Below, piece after piece: positions 9,345-18,625 of a stretch of DNA of 64,000 nt. A program made the translations under genes and the position numbers. Every line of letters begins with the position of its first letter. Position 1 is the first letter of the stretch. The notes beneath the pieces are model-generated. The model was not told the origin of the DNA. It made no database searches and saw only the letters and a list, made by a program, of their open reading frames with translations. The stretch comes from Paraburkholderia acidisoli (GTDB lineage Bacteria > Pseudomonadota > Gammaproteobacteria > Burkholderiales > Burkholderiaceae). The stretch is taken from positions 186,001 to 250,000 of the forward strand of contig NZ_CP046914.1 of assembly GCF_009789675.1 (NCBI RefSeq), given 5' to 3'.

Positions 9345-10322
9345 TCAGGTCGCGCGCGTTGCCGCGGGTTTGCGCGCGCGCTTCGTCACCGGAGCCGCAG
9401 CCGCGCGCGGCGACACCATCGTGCGACTGCGATGCCGCATTTCCTTGGCGAATTCGGCGCATGCTTGCGTCATCAGATCGGTCGATCGATACACCATGTA
9501 GACGTGGAAGTCGGGCAGCTCGTCGCGGATCGGCAGCGTATGGAGCGCGTCGCGATTGAGCCTGAGCGGGCCGACCGAACCGTAAAACACGAAGTCCGAC
9601 CACATGCTGATGACGTCGGTCTGCGTGGCGAGATGCAGGCCGAGCAGGTTCGACACGCTGTGCACGATGCGTTTGGGCATCTCCAGCCGGTGCAGGCGCA
9701 TGAGGCTCGCGAGCGGGCTGCCGGGGTCGTCGAGCGGGTCGAGCGTGAGCCAGTCGGCGTCGAGCAGGTCGCGCAGGCGCGTCGTGCGGCCGAGCGGATG
9801 GCCTGGCCGCGCGGCGAGCACCATGCCCACGGAAAAGAGCGATTCCCACTGGAACGCGCTGGTGCCGGGGCCGCTGTTGGTCGATATCAGCGCGAGATCG
9901 AGCCGGCCTTCACGCAGGCCTTCGAGAATCTGCTGCGGGCGCATTTCATAGGCGTGAAGCGCAACGCCGGGAAAGCGCGCGCGAAACGCCGCGATCGATT
10001 CGGGCAACGGGCCGCTCGACGCCACCGCCGAAAAGCCGATATTGAGCTGCGCCTCGGCGTGACCGCGCATCGCCTCGATATCTTCGAGCGCGTGCCGCAA
10101 CTCCTGCTCGACCACGCTTGCGCGCTTCGCGAGCGTGCGTCCGTAATTCGTCAGACTCACGCCGCGCACCGACCGCGACATCAGCGTGACACCCAACTCC
10201 CGCTCCAGCTCGGCAATGGCCTTCGACAGTGCCGGTTGCGAGATATGCAGGCTGCGCGATGCCTCGTGCATGCTGCCGTGCTGCGCGAGCGCGAGTAGCA
10301 CCCGCAACTGATGCAGTTTCAT
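9345..10322 (-). CDS. LysR-family regulator
   Basis: 325 residues. The N-terminal winged helix (MKLHQLRVLLALAQHGSMHE, then ISQPALSKAIAELERELGV) is followed by a periplasmic-binding-like effector domain (from about 90, QLNIGFSAVASSGPLPESI). The C-terminal 25 residues are Arg/Ala-rich. It is divergent from the MHS transporter and M20 amidohydrolase pair across a 207-bp region, so these are its likely targets. The direct repeat TTATCAC at 10421 and 10437 lies in that region. Confidence 0.93.
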   Translation of the reverse strand: MKLHQLRVLLALAQHGSMHEASRSLHISQPALSKAIAELERELGVTLMSRSVRGVSLTNYGRTLAKRASVVEQELRHALEDIEAMRGHAEAQLNIGFSAVASSGPLPESIAAFRARFPGVALHAYEMRPQQILEGLREGRLDLALISTNSGPGTSAFQWESLFSVGMVLAARPGHPLGRTTRLRDLLDADWLTLDPLDDPGSPLASLMRLHRLEMPKRIVHSVSNLLGLHLATQTDVISMWSDFVFYGSVGPLRLNRDALHTLPIRDELPDFHVYMVYRSTDLMTQACAEFAKEMRHRSRTMVSPRAAAAPVTKRARKPAATRAT

Positions 10323-10529
10323 TCATGTCACTCCGGGTGGGCGCACTTTGGTGCGGAACCGCATTTCATGGAAAACGACAATGGCAGCATAGTGCCGGTT
10401 ATGACGTCGATTCGGTTTGGTTATCACGATGAAAATTTATCACTTCTTTCAAAAGTCGCACTGGGCCGATGATCGACTCGCACACCCAGCCACTTCGCCG
10501 CCTTTTCCACTGCCTGCGGGAGAACCGCC

Positions 10530-11819
10530 ATGAATGACGCAACGCTCAGCGCCGCCATCACGCCGCCCACGGCCGCCCGGCAAGGCCAGCTGCGCCTGAT
10601 CGCCGCCTGCTCGATCGGCAACGCGCTCGAAATGTACGACTTCACGGTCTACAGTTTCTTCGCGCTGCTGATCGGGCGGCTCTTTTTCCCCTCCGATAGC
10701 CCCTACGGCTCGCTGCTGCTCGCGGTCGCGACGTTCGGCATCGGCTTCGTGATGCGGCCGCTCGGCGGTCTCGTGATCGGCAGCTACGCCGACCGGCGCG
10801 GACGCAAGGCCGCAATGACACTCACCATCCTGTTGATGGTCATAGGCACGCTCTGCATCGCGTTCGCGCCCACGTATGCGCAAGCCGGCGTGTCCGGTTC
10901 GCTCGTGATTCTCGCGGGGCGCTTGTTGCAAGGCTTTTCGCTGGGCGGCGAGATTGGCGCCTCCACGGCCATGCTGATGGAATCGGGCGAAGTGGGGCAG
11001 CGCGGCTTTCGCGTGAGCTGGCAACTCGGCAGCCAGGGCATTTCCGCGTTGATCGGCGCACTCACGGGCACCGTGCTCTACGCGACGCTCACGCCAACCG
11101 CGCTCGAGAGCTGGGGCTGGCGCCTGCCGTTTCTGGGCGGTCTGCTGATCGCGCCGGTCGGTCTCTACATTCGCTCGAAGCTCGACGAGACCCACCAGGC
11201 CGAACCCGACGCGCCGAGCCCGCTCGGCACGCTGCTGCGCGAGCATGGCGCGAAAGTGGGGCTCGGCATTCTGTCGGTAACCGCGGGCACGGTGGGCATG
11301 TACCTCGTGGTGTTCTTCATGCCGACCTATATGATTCGCGTCTTGAAGATGCCGCCGTCGCTCGCGCTGCTCTCGGGCTGCGCAACCGGTCTCACCATGC
11401 TCGTCGCTTCGCTCGTCTCGGGCCTGCTCGCCGACCGGCTCACGCGCCGCAAGCCGCTCGTGCTCGGCTCGCTCGTGTTCAATATTCTCATCGTGGTGCC
11501 CGCGTTCTGGCTGATGACGCGCATGCCGAGCGTGCCGCTCGTGCTCGCGCTCTCGGTCGTGATGACGGCCGCGGCCAATCTCGGCTCCACGCCCATGTTG
11601 CTCATGCTGATGGAGCTATTGCCCGCCGGTGTGCGCGCGAGCGGGCTCTCGGTGATCTACAGCGTGGGCGTGACGGTGTTCGGCGGCAGTTCGCAATTCA
11701 TCGTGACGTGGCTGCTCGCGAAAACCGGCAATCCGCTGTCTCCGGCGCTGTACCTCGTCGCGTGCGGCGTCATCACGTTCTGCGCGGTGAGCGCCATTCG
11801 CGAGCCGCGCGTCGCCTGA
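10530..11819 (+). CDS. MFS transporter, metabolite:H+ symporter (MHS) family
   Basis: 429 residues and 12 predicted membrane segments. IGNALEMYDFTVYSFFALLIG in helix 1 and the loop SYADRRGRKAAM are typical of MHS symporters (citrate, shikimate, proline/betaine type). It is transcribed with the M20 amidohydrolase 47 bp downstream, so the substrate is probably an N-acyl amino acid or related amide. The divergent LysR gene likely controls both. Confidence 0.9.
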   Translation: MNDATLSAAITPPTAARQGQLRLIAACSIGNALEMYDFTVYSFFALLIGRLFFPSDSPYGSLLLAVATFGIGFVMRPLGGLVIGSYADRRGRKAAMTLTILLMVIGTLCIAFAPTYAQAGVSGSLVILAGRLLQGFSLGGEIGASTAMLMESGEVGQRGFRVSWQLGSQGISALIGALTGTVLYATLTPTALESWGWRLPFLGGLLIAPVGLYIRSKLDETHQAEPDAPSPLGTLLREHGAKVGLGILSVTAGTVGMYLVVFFMPTYMIRVLKMPPSLALLSGCATGLTMLVASLVSGLLADRLTRRKPLVLGSLVFNILIVVPAFWLMTRMPSVPLVLALSVVMTAAANLGSTPMLLMLMELLPAGVRASGLSVIYSVGVTVFGGSSQFIVTWLLAKTGNPLSPALYLVACGVITFCAVSAIREPRVA

Positions 11820-11866
11820 CATCACTCGCCTCGGACACATCGTCCGATACTTCATCTGGAATCCTT

Positions 11867-13078
11867 ATGAAACGAGAAAACTCACTCACGCCGTTCCAGT
11901 TTCTGCCTTCGCTGCTGCCCGAGATTGAGATCGACGCCGAAACCTTCATCGGCATCCGGCGCCAGATTCACGCGCAGCCCGAACTCGGTTTCGAAGTGAG
12001 CGCCACGGCCAGGCTGGTCGCGATGCTGCTCGAAACGTGGGGCTACGAGGTCCACACGGGAATCGGCAAGAGCGGTGTGGTGGGGCAGTTGAAGGTCGGC
12101 AGCGGCACGCGCCGCCTGGGGATTCGCGCCGACATGGACGCGCTGCCCATCGTCGAAAAGACCGGACTCTCCTACGCGAGCCAGACGCCCGGCAAGATGC
12201 ACGCCTGTGGTCACGACGGCCACACCGCGATCCTGCTGGCCGCCGCGAAAGCGCTGGCCGAACGGCGCGACTTCAACGGCACGCTCAACCTGATCTTTCA
12301 GCCCGACGAGGAAAACCTCTGCGGCGCGAAGGCGATGATCGAAGACGGCCTGTTCGAGCGCTTTCCGTGCGATGCCGTCTACGCGCTGCACAACATGCCG
12401 GGCGTGCCGGCGGGTACGTTTCGCGTGCTGCCGGGCTCGGTCAGTCTCTCTTCCGATGTCGCCGACGTGACGCTCAAAGGCGTGGGCGGCCATGGCGCCA
12501 TGCCGCATCGCGTGAAAGATCCTATCGTTGCGGCGGCCGCGCTGGTCACGGCGTTGCAAACCGTGGTGGCGCGCAACGTGGCACCCGACGAAACCGCGGT
12601 CGTGTCGGTCGGCTTCATTCGCGGCGGCGCAACGCACAACGTGATTCCCGAGACCGTTACGCTCGGCCTCAACATTCGCGCGGCGCGCCCCGAGACGCGC
12701 GCGCTCGTGGAAGCGCGCGTGCGCGAGATCGTGTCGTTGACGGCGCAGGCACACGGCGTGGAGGCGCATATCGACTATCGTCAACTCACGCCGCCGATGG
12801 TCAATACCGCCGAAGAAACCGCGCTCGCGCAGCAGGTTTGCGCCGAACTCGTAGGCGCGGACAACGTGGTGATGCAGGCGCCCAAAGGCCTGAACGGCAG
12901 CGAAGATTTCGCGTGGATGCTCAACGCCGTGCCGGGCTGCTATCTGTTGCTCGGCAATGGCGAGGGCGAGTTCGGCGGCTGCATGGTGCACAACCCCGGC
13001 TACGATTTCAACGACCAGGTGCTGCCGCTCGGCGCGGCATGCTGGGTCCGGCTCGCGCAGCGCTTTCTCACAGCCTAG
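11867..13078 (+). CDS. M20 family amidohydrolase (hippurate hydrolase / N-acyl amino acid hydrolase type)
   Basis: 403 residues. Metal-binding and catalytic motifs are visible: IRADMDALP, KMHACGHDGHTAILL and LIFQPDEEN (catalytic Glu-Glu region), a lid domain at about 195-310, and the C-terminal NGSEDFAWML metal His/Asp-region. These enzymes cleave N-acyl amino acids such as hippurate or indole-acetyl conjugates. It forms a pair with the MHS transporter. The exact amide is unknown. Confidence 0.9.
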   Translation: MKRENSLTPFQFLPSLLPEIEIDAETFIGIRRQIHAQPELGFEVSATARLVAMLLETWGYEVHTGIGKSGVVGQLKVGSGTRRLGIRADMDALPIVEKTGLSYASQTPGKMHACGHDGHTAILLAAAKALAERRDFNGTLNLIFQPDEENLCGAKAMIEDGLFERFPCDAVYALHNMPGVPAGTFRVLPGSVSLSSDVADVTLKGVGGHGAMPHRVKDPIVAAAALVTALQTVVARNVAPDETAVVSVGFIRGGATHNVIPETVTLGLNIRAARPETRALVEARVREIVSLTAQAHGVEAHIDYRQLTPPMVNTAEETALAQQVCAELVGADNVVMQAPKGLNGSEDFAWMLNAVPGCYLLLGNGEGEFGGCMVHNPGYDFNDQVLPLGAACWVRLAQRFLTA

Positions 13079-13086
13079 CCGTTTGA

Positions 13087-13812
13087 TTAGCCATCCGAAT
13101 CGTTATCGGAGGAAGCGATCGAGTCGGGCGTGAGGCCCAGCCGGTCGCGTAAATCGCGCCAGCCGGGCTGCGTCACGAGCACGGCGCGCGAGCCTTCCTG
13201 GCGGCGCATCCAGCCGCGCTCGCACATCAACGCCAGCCACGCCACGCCGAGCGGCCCTGCCAGGTGGTGCTGCCGCTCGGTCCAGTCTAGGCATTGCCGC
13301 GCGATGCCCAGCCGGCCCGGCTTGAGCATCGCCACGTCGAGGCCGAGATCGCCGAACCATTGCGTGCCCGCCGCCGTGACGACGAAACGCTTGTCGGCGT
13401 GTTCGGCGATCAGGCCGGCTTCCGTCAACCGCCCCGTGATCGCCACGCCGAGCTGGCCCGCGAGATGGTCGTAGCAACAGCGCGCGAAACGCAGCGTGCG
13501 CGCTTCCTGACCGAGCGGCTTGCGGCGGATCGTTGCGCGCGCACCGACCGTTGCGAGGCTTTCGAGCAGCGCGCCCACTTGCGCATCGGCGAGCCGATAG
13601 TAGCGATGCCGGCCTTCCTTTTCCACCGCGAGCAACCCGCCGTCGAGCAGCTTCGCAAGGTGACTGCTCGCGGTTTGCGCCGTCACGCCGGCCGCATAGG
13701 CGAGTTCGCCCGCAGGTAGCGCGCGGCCGTCGGCGAGCGCCATCAACATGGCGGCGCGCGCGGGATCGGCAATCAAAAAGGCCGTGGCGGACACTCTCGG
13801 CTGGACAGTCAT
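13087..13812 (-). CDS. ArsR-type helix-turn-helix regulator
   Basis: 241 residues. Residues about 10-95 are an ArsR winged helix (VSATAFLIADPARAAMLMAL, then TAQTASSHLAKLLDGGLL and KEGRHRYYRLA). A C-terminal domain of about 120 residues contains several Cys (RFARCCYDHLAG). The start at 13812 is supported by a GGAG 8 bases upstream; a longer frame upstream runs through the operator and is unlikely. It is divergent from the DHA2 exporter and is probably its repressor. Larger than classical ArsR (about 100 residues), so it belongs to the extended two-domain subgroup. Confidence 0.88.
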   Translation of the reverse strand: MTVQPRVSATAFLIADPARAAMLMALADGRALPAGELAYAAGVTAQTASSHLAKLLDGGLLAVEKEGRHRYYRLADAQVGALLESLATVGARATIRRKPLGQEARTLRFARCCYDHLAGQLGVAITGRLTEAGLIAEHADKRFVVTAAGTQWFGDLGLDVAMLKPGRLGIARQCLDWTERQHHLAGPLGVAWLALMCERGWMRRQEGSRAVLVTQPGWRDLRDRLGLTPDSIASSDNDSDG

Positions 13813-13859
13813 CGAATTCTCCGGAACTTGCCCGTAGCGTAACGCGCGCTCATGGTCGC

Positions 13860-13883
13860 ATGTTTCGACGCGCATCGAAACAT
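13860..13883. promoter_or_regulatory. Perfect 9-bp inverted repeat between ArsR-type regulator and exporter
   Basis: ATGTTTCGA at 13860-13868 and TCGAAACAT at 13875-13883 are exact inverse complements around a 6-bp spacer. The site lies 48 bp upstream of the regulator start and 57 bp upstream of the exporter start. It is the best operator candidate for the ArsR-type protein controlling both genes. Confidence 0.7.
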
Positions 13884-13939
13884 CGCCAACGCATCGCGCC
13901 CAATACTGAAGGCGAACCCGGCGAACGCAAGGAGAACCG

Positions 13940-15370
13940 ATGCAAGCCACCACCCCCGATGTGCGACGGCGCGTGTTATGGGCAACGAGTATCAGCTACG
14001 TCGTGGTGATCCTCGACACGTCCATCGTCAACGTCGCGCTCGAACGCATCGGCGCGAATCTGGCGGGCGGCGTGGCGGGGCTGCAGTGGGTCGTCAACGC
14101 CTACACGCTCACGTTCGCGAGCCTGCTGCTTTCGGGCGGCACGCTCGGCGACCGGCTCGGCGCGCGCCCGGTTTATATCGCGGGACTCGCGGTGTTCACG
14201 GCGGCTTCGGCGTGGTGCGGCGCGGCGCCCGGGCTCGCGTCGCTCACGTTCGGCCGCGTGCTCCAGGGCGTGGGCGCGGCGCTGCTCGTGCCGGCGTCGA
14301 TGGCGCTCATTCACGGCGTTTGCGCGAATGCGCGCGAGCGCGCCGCCGCGTTCGGCGTCTGGGCGGGGCTGGGCGGCGTCGCGATGGCGGCGGGGCCGCT
14401 GCTCGGCGGCGTGCTAATCGGCGTTGCAGGCTGGCGCAGCCTCTTCTGGCTCAACGTGCCGGTGTGCCTCGCGGGCATCGCCATGGCGGGGCGGATCGCG
14501 CCGCAAGCGCTCCGGCGCGCGTTGGCGGTCGCGCCGCGCCGGTTCGACCTCGCAGGGCAGATCTGCGCCGTGGCCGCGCTCGCGCTCGTCAATGCGTCGA
14601 TCATCGCGGCACCGGCGCGCGGCTGGCTTGCGATGCCCGTCGTTGCGGGACTCGCCGCCGCGTGCCTGGCGGGAACCGGTTTCATCGCGCTCGAGGCGCG
14701 TCGCGAGCAACCCATGTTGCCGCTGGCCTTCTTTCGTGAGCCGGTGTTCACGGCGGCCGTGGTCGTTTCGATGATTTCCGCGTTCACGTTCTACGGCTTG
14801 CTGTTCGGCTTGAGCCTGTATTTCCAGCAGCAGTGCGGCTATTCGCCGGCACACGCGGGGCTGGCGTTTCTGCCGCTCACGGTCGTGGTGCCGCTCGGCA
14901 GCCTGCTCTCGCGCCGCGCGGCGGCGTGGCTCGGGGCGCGCGCGTTAGTGGCAGGCGCATGCGGGCTGGCCGCGCTCGGCTATCTGGGCGCGGCGCTGAG
15001 CGTGGCGCCCCTCGACGCGACCTCCATGCATGACGGCGCGCTGATGGGGGCGCTGCCGCTGATCGGCCTCGCCGCGAGCCTCATCACGCCCGCCGCCACG
15101 GCCGCGCTCATGGCGTCGGTCGACGCGGAACGCTCCGGCGTGGCAGCGGGCGTACTCAATACCGCCCGGCAGACCGGCGCCGCGCTCGGCGTGGCCGTCG
15201 CGGGCGCGTGGCTCGCGGGGCGCGCTTCGATCGGCGCCGGTCTGCGCTTCGACCTGCTGCTCGCGGCCGGGCTGTCGGTGTTCGCGGCGGGAATCGGGTG
15301 GAGCGCGGGGTGGCGCGCGGGGTCACACGACGCGCACCTGAACTATCGTGCCGCGAAGAAGAACGCATGA
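13940..15370 (+). CDS. DHA2-family MFS drug exporter (EmrB/QacA-like)
   Basis: 476 residues and about 14 membrane segments. Helix 1 holds VVILDTSIVNVALERIGANL, followed by LQWVVNAYTLTFASLLLSGG and the loop GDRLGARPVYIAG. These are signatures of the 14-TMS DHA2 family that pumps lipophilic drugs or intermediates by proton antiport. It is divergent from the ArsR-type regulator. The C-terminus ends in a basic tail. Confidence 0.92.
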   Translation: MQATTPDVRRRVLWATSISYVVVILDTSIVNVALERIGANLAGGVAGLQWVVNAYTLTFASLLLSGGTLGDRLGARPVYIAGLAVFTAASAWCGAAPGLASLTFGRVLQGVGAALLVPASMALIHGVCANARERAAAFGVWAGLGGVAMAAGPLLGGVLIGVAGWRSLFWLNVPVCLAGIAMAGRIAPQALRRALAVAPRRFDLAGQICAVAALALVNASIIAAPARGWLAMPVVAGLAAACLAGTGFIALEARREQPMLPLAFFREPVFTAAVVVSMISAFTFYGLLFGLSLYFQQQCGYSPAHAGLAFLPLTVVVPLGSLLSRRAAAWLGARALVAGACGLAALGYLGAALSVAPLDATSMHDGALMGALPLIGLAASLITPAATAALMASVDAERSGVAAGVLNTARQTGAALGVAVAGAWLAGRASIGAGLRFDLLLAAGLSVFAAGIGWSAGWRAGSHDAHLNYRAAKKNA

Positions 15371-15491
15371 AGTAGAGTGCCGAAGCTGCACTCGAACATG
15401 CGGAAGTCACGGAAGTCGCCCGGAATCTGGACTACAGTCCTTGCATGCGCCGCGCATCCCGCGCGTGGCGCGCCAATGAAGGAGCTTAGCC

Positions 15492-15896
15492 ATGGCCGAA
15501 TACGGGCAGCATCCGTCATCCGTGTTGACGTTGAAAAGCGCCCACGACTTCGATACGACGATCGCGCGCGTGAAGACCTTGCTCGCCACCGCCGGTGCCG
15601 TCGTGTTCGCCGACGTGGACCAGCGCGAGGCCGCCGAAGCGGCCGGACTCACGTTACGGCGCACGCGGCTGATCCTGTTCGGCAACCCGAAGGCGGGCAC
15701 GCCCGTGATGGCCGCGAATCCGCATGCGGCCGTGGAATTGCCGCTGCGTCTCGTGGTGTGGGAAGACGACGAAGGCCACGCGCGCGTCGACTACCGCGAT
15801 GTCTCGCAGACGCTCGGTCCGCTCTACGGCATCACGCCCGAAGTGCTCGGGCCGCTCCAGCGTGTACCGGCACTCATTCAGGACGCCATGCACTGA
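15492..15896 (+). CDS. DUF302 domain protein
   Basis: 134 residues with the DUF302 core: DFDTTIARVKTLLATAGAVV, VDQREAAEAAGLTLRRTRLI, FGNPKAGTPVMAANPHAAVE and LPLRLVVWEDDEGHARVDY. An AAGGAG lies 8 bases before the ATG. The family is widespread and of unknown biochemical role. There is no signal peptide, so it is probably cytoplasmic. Confidence 0.88.
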   Translation: MAEYGQHPSSVLTLKSAHDFDTTIARVKTLLATAGAVVFADVDQREAAEAAGLTLRRTRLILFGNPKAGTPVMAANPHAAVELPLRLVVWEDDEGHARVDYRDVSQTLGPLYGITPEVLGPLQRVPALIQDAMH

Positions 15897-15951
15897 AGTA
15901 GGTGCAGTGCAGAAGCAGCATTTTGGTGCATTTTCGGCATTTACTTAAAAA

Positions 15952-15981
15952 TTGACAGGCGCGGCGGCCTTCGCGTACCTT
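15952..15981 (+). promoter_or_regulatory. Sigma70-like promoter upstream of MFS gene
   Basis: TTGACA at 15952-15957 is followed by an 18-bp spacer and TACCTT at 15976-15981. It sits about 90 bases upstream of the MFS start in a locally AT-richer stretch. Confidence 0.4.
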
Positions 15982-16067
15982 AGCGGACTTCGCGTTGCCG
16001 ACGGACGGTGCCGTTTGTGCCGCTCCGCTCGCTTGACGCCGCCTTCGCTGTCTTTTTCCATTCGCCG

Positions 16068-17354
16068 ATGACTTCCCGCGCCGACCGCTCCGCCGCAGTT
16101 CCCCACGACACCGCCGACGCGCCTCCTTCGACCGCCACGGTAACCGAAGCCCCGGTCGTGCAGCACTGGCAACGCAATCTCGCCGTGTGTGTGGTGGGCT
16201 CGTTCACCACGCTCGTCGCCATGACGCTCATGCTGCCGTTCCTGCCGCTCTACGTCGAGGAACTCGGCGTACACGGCCACGCGGCGATCGTGCAGTGGTC
16301 GGGCATCGCGTACAGTGCCACGTTTTTTACGGCCGCACTCGTCGCGCCAGTCTGGGGGCGGCTCGGCGACCGCTACGGCCGCAAGCCCATGCTGGTACGC
16401 GCGAGCCTCGGCATGGCGATCACGATGTCGCTCATCGGCATGTCGCGCAACATCTGGCAACTCGTCGCGCTACGGCTGCTCGCGGGCTTCGCGGGCGGCT
16501 ACTCGTCGGGCTCGACGATCCTCGTCGCGACCCAGACGCCGCGGCATCGCTCCGCGTGGGCGCTGGGCGTGCTGTCGTCGGGCATCATGGCGGGCAATCT
16601 GATCGGGCCGCTGCTCGGTGGCGCGTTGCCGCCGCTCATCGGTTTGCGCGGAACGTTCTGGGTCGCGGGCGCGGCGATCTTCGCGGCGTTCATCGCGACC
16701 TGCGTGTTCGTGAAAGAAGCGCCGCGTCCCGTGCGCGCCGCGAAGGAACAGCAATCGGGCGGCTGGTCCGCGCTACCCGACAAGCGGCCCATCGTGGCCA
16801 TGCTCGTGACCGGCACGCTGCTAATGCTCGCCAACATGTCGATCGAGCCGATCATCACCGTCTATGTCGCGACCCTCGTGCACGATCCGGCGCGCGTGAC
16901 CTTCGTCGCGGGTCTAGCGATGTCGGCGGCGGCCCTCGGCAGCATCGTTGCGGCGTCTCGCGTGGGGCGGCTCGCCGATCGTATCGGTCACGCCAAAGTC
17001 ATCGTGGGCGCGCTCGCCCTGTGCGCCGTGCTGCTCGTGCCGCAGGCGTTCGTTTCGGCGGGCTGGCAACTGGTCGCGCTGCGCTTTCTGATGGGCGTCT
17101 CCCTCGCGGGCCTGTTGCCGTGCATCGCCACGGTGATCCGGCACAACGCGCCCGATCATGCGGCGGGCAGCGTGCTCGGTTATTCGGTCTCTGCGCAATT
17201 CGCGGGGCAGGTGCTCGGGCCGCTGATCGGCGGTTTCATCGGCGGCCATTTCGGCATGCGCGCGGTGTTTCTCGGCACGAGTCTGCTGATGCTCGCGGGC
17301 GCGGGCTATACGTGGCGTGCGGTGGGTTTCGGTCAGCGTAATCTGCATGGCTGA
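16068..17354 (+). CDS. MFS transporter, DHA1/MdtG-like
   Basis: 428 residues with 12 membrane segments. LMLPFLPLYVEELG in helix 1, GRLGDRYGRKPMLVRASLG in loop 2-3 and GLADRIGHAKVIVGA in the second half fit the 12-TMS drug:H+ antiporter group. The first 40 residues are a polar Ser/Thr/Ala-rich tail. An in-frame GTG at 16008 would lengthen it by 20 residues; the ATG at 16068 was preferred. The gene stands alone. Confidence 0.85.
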   Translation: MTSRADRSAAVPHDTADAPPSTATVTEAPVVQHWQRNLAVCVVGSFTTLVAMTLMLPFLPLYVEELGVHGHAAIVQWSGIAYSATFFTAALVAPVWGRLGDRYGRKPMLVRASLGMAITMSLIGMSRNIWQLVALRLLAGFAGGYSSGSTILVATQTPRHRSAWALGVLSSGIMAGNLIGPLLGGALPPLIGLRGTFWVAGAAIFAAFIATCVFVKEAPRPVRAAKEQQSGGWSALPDKRPIVAMLVTGTLLMLANMSIEPIITVYVATLVHDPARVTFVAGLAMSAAALGSIVAASRVGRLADRIGHAKVIVGALALCAVLLVPQAFVSAGWQLVALRFLMGVSLAGLLPCIATVIRHNAPDHAAGSVLGYSVSAQFAGQVLGPLIGGFIGGHFGMRAVFLGTSLLMLAGAGYTWRAVGFGQRNLHG

Positions 17355-17408
17355 TTGACCGGACGCGTGCCGGATTCGCGCTGCGCAACGCGTCCGCATC
17401 GTCGCGCT

Positions 17409-17675
17409 TCATTGACCGAAAAAGATATCGCACTGCGCGCGTGGCGTGCAGGGTTTGCCCACGCGATACCCCGAGGCGCCGCGCGAATCGGACGTCCCGC
17501 CATACGACATGTCGGTGGTCGCCTGCGCCGAGGCGTTCGCCGCATCGGTCATGCGCTGTTGCGCGCGCGGTTGTGCCGCTTGCGTCGCGGCATCGTCGGA
17601 CGCCAACGCCATGGCCGGTATGCACACGGCCACGATCGTGATGCCGGCCGCGATCCACGCTAAACGGGTTTTCAT
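17409..17675 (-). CDS. Small secreted protein of unknown function
   Basis: 88 residues. A clear signal peptide MKTRLAWIAAGITIVAVCIP with an ALA|SDD-like cleavage site is followed by a polar Ala/Gln/Thr-rich chain and a C-terminal GKPCTPRAQCDIFFGQ with two cysteines that could pair. AAAGGAGG lies just upstream of the ATG. It resembles the short periplasmic proteins common in Burkholderiaceae, but no function is known. Confidence 0.75.
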   Translation of the reverse strand: MKTRLAWIAAGITIVAVCIPAMALASDDAATQAAQPRAQQRMTDAANASAQATTDMSYGGTSDSRGASGYRVGKPCTPRAQCDIFFGQ

Positions 17676-18093
17676 TGCAGCCTCCTTTTCCCGAACGCCC
17701 GCCAGTGGTTTGCAAACGCGCGCTCGATAGTCGAAAGGTCGGAATGCCGGCGCACGAAGCGCGGCTACCGATTCGAATTAGTCGGATACAGGGAAGATGG
17801 GCGCCCACGTGATGGGGCGACACAGCGCGGCGCGGCGCAAGAGCGGGAAAAGCGGGGCGCGCGGATAAAATCCGCGCTGTGCTTTAGTTATAGTTTGCGG
17901 CGCGACGAGTGCCAACGATGCGTGGCGCCGGTGCCACACGCTGCCGCAGGCACGCCATGCAAATGCGTCGGTGAGTTGCGGGCATGGCCGGTTGCCGGGC
18001 GATCACACCGGGCCGCGCGCATCGATCGTCGGGAAATAGAAAATGGCCCGACTGCGCGGGCCATTTCATTCACACTTTACGCCTCGAGCCAAT
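17676..18093. other. Intergenic region between the small secreted protein and OsmC
   Basis: 418 bases without a supportable gene. The first part carries the ribosome site and presumed promoter of the secreted-protein gene. The last 60 bases contain the OsmC terminator. Short open frames here lack ribosome sites and coding character. Nothing else was recognised. Confidence 0.6.
18036..18066 (-). terminator. Rho-independent terminator of the OsmC gene
   Basis: AAATGGCCCG at 18041-18050 and CGGGCCATTT at 18057-18066 form a 10-bp stem with a 6-base loop. On the minus strand it is followed by TTCTATTTCC, a T-rich tail. It lies 28 bases after the OsmC stop. Confidence 0.75.
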
Positions 18094-18525
18094 TTACGCT
18101 TCGAGTTTCGCGTTCAACGTGATTTTCGCGTTATTGGCGAACAATTTGGACACCGGGCAATTTTCTTTCGCCGCCGTCGAAAGCTCCTCGAACTTCGCCT
18201 GGTCGATACCCGGAATCTTCGCGCTCATGTCGAGCTGGCACGCCGTGATCGCGAAACCCTCGCCGACCTTGTCGAGCGTGACCGTCGACTTCGTTTCGAT
18301 GCTCTCCGGCTTGAAACCCGCCTGGGTGAGGAAGAGCGAGAACGCCATCGTGAAGCAGCCGGCGTGCGCGGCGCCGATCAGTTCTTCGGGATTCGTGCCG
18401 GGGCCGCCTTCGAAGCGCGACGCGAAACCATAGGGCGCATCGCGCAGCACGCCGGTTTGCGTGGAAATCGCGCCCGAGCCGTCCTTGATCCCGCCGTGCC
18501 ATTTTGCCGATGCCGTCTTTTGCAT
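18094..18525 (-). CDS. OsmC-family peroxiredoxin (organic hydroperoxide detoxification)
   Basis: 143 residues. It begins MQKTASAKWHGGIKDGSG and holds the two catalytic cysteine regions: ELIGAAHAGCFTMAFS and ENCPVSKLF. This fits OsmC (osmotically induced thiol peroxidase) better than Ohr. The start at 18525 was chosen because an upstream extension in frame lacks the family N-terminus. It is a monocistronic gene with its own terminator. Confidence 0.93.
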   Translation of the reverse strand: MQKTASAKWHGGIKDGSGAISTQTGVLRDAPYGFASRFEGGPGTNPEELIGAAHAGCFTMAFSLFLTQAGFKPESIETKSTVTLDKVGEGFAITACQLDMSAKIPGIDQAKFEELSTAAKENCPVSKLFANNAKITLNAKLEA

Positions 18526-18625
18526 GATGTCTCTCCGCGATGTGAAAGGGGAATGGGAAACGGCAGGGCACGCAACGCGCGTGCCCCACATCCGTCGAGA
18601 GGGATCTTGCCTGATTTGCGGAGAA

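Noticed and set aside
10421..10443. Direct repeat TTATCAC near the LysR/MHS divergent promoter
   Set aside because: Short and not symmetrical; it lacks a clear T-N11-A form, so it was noted in the LysR entry but not called a site.
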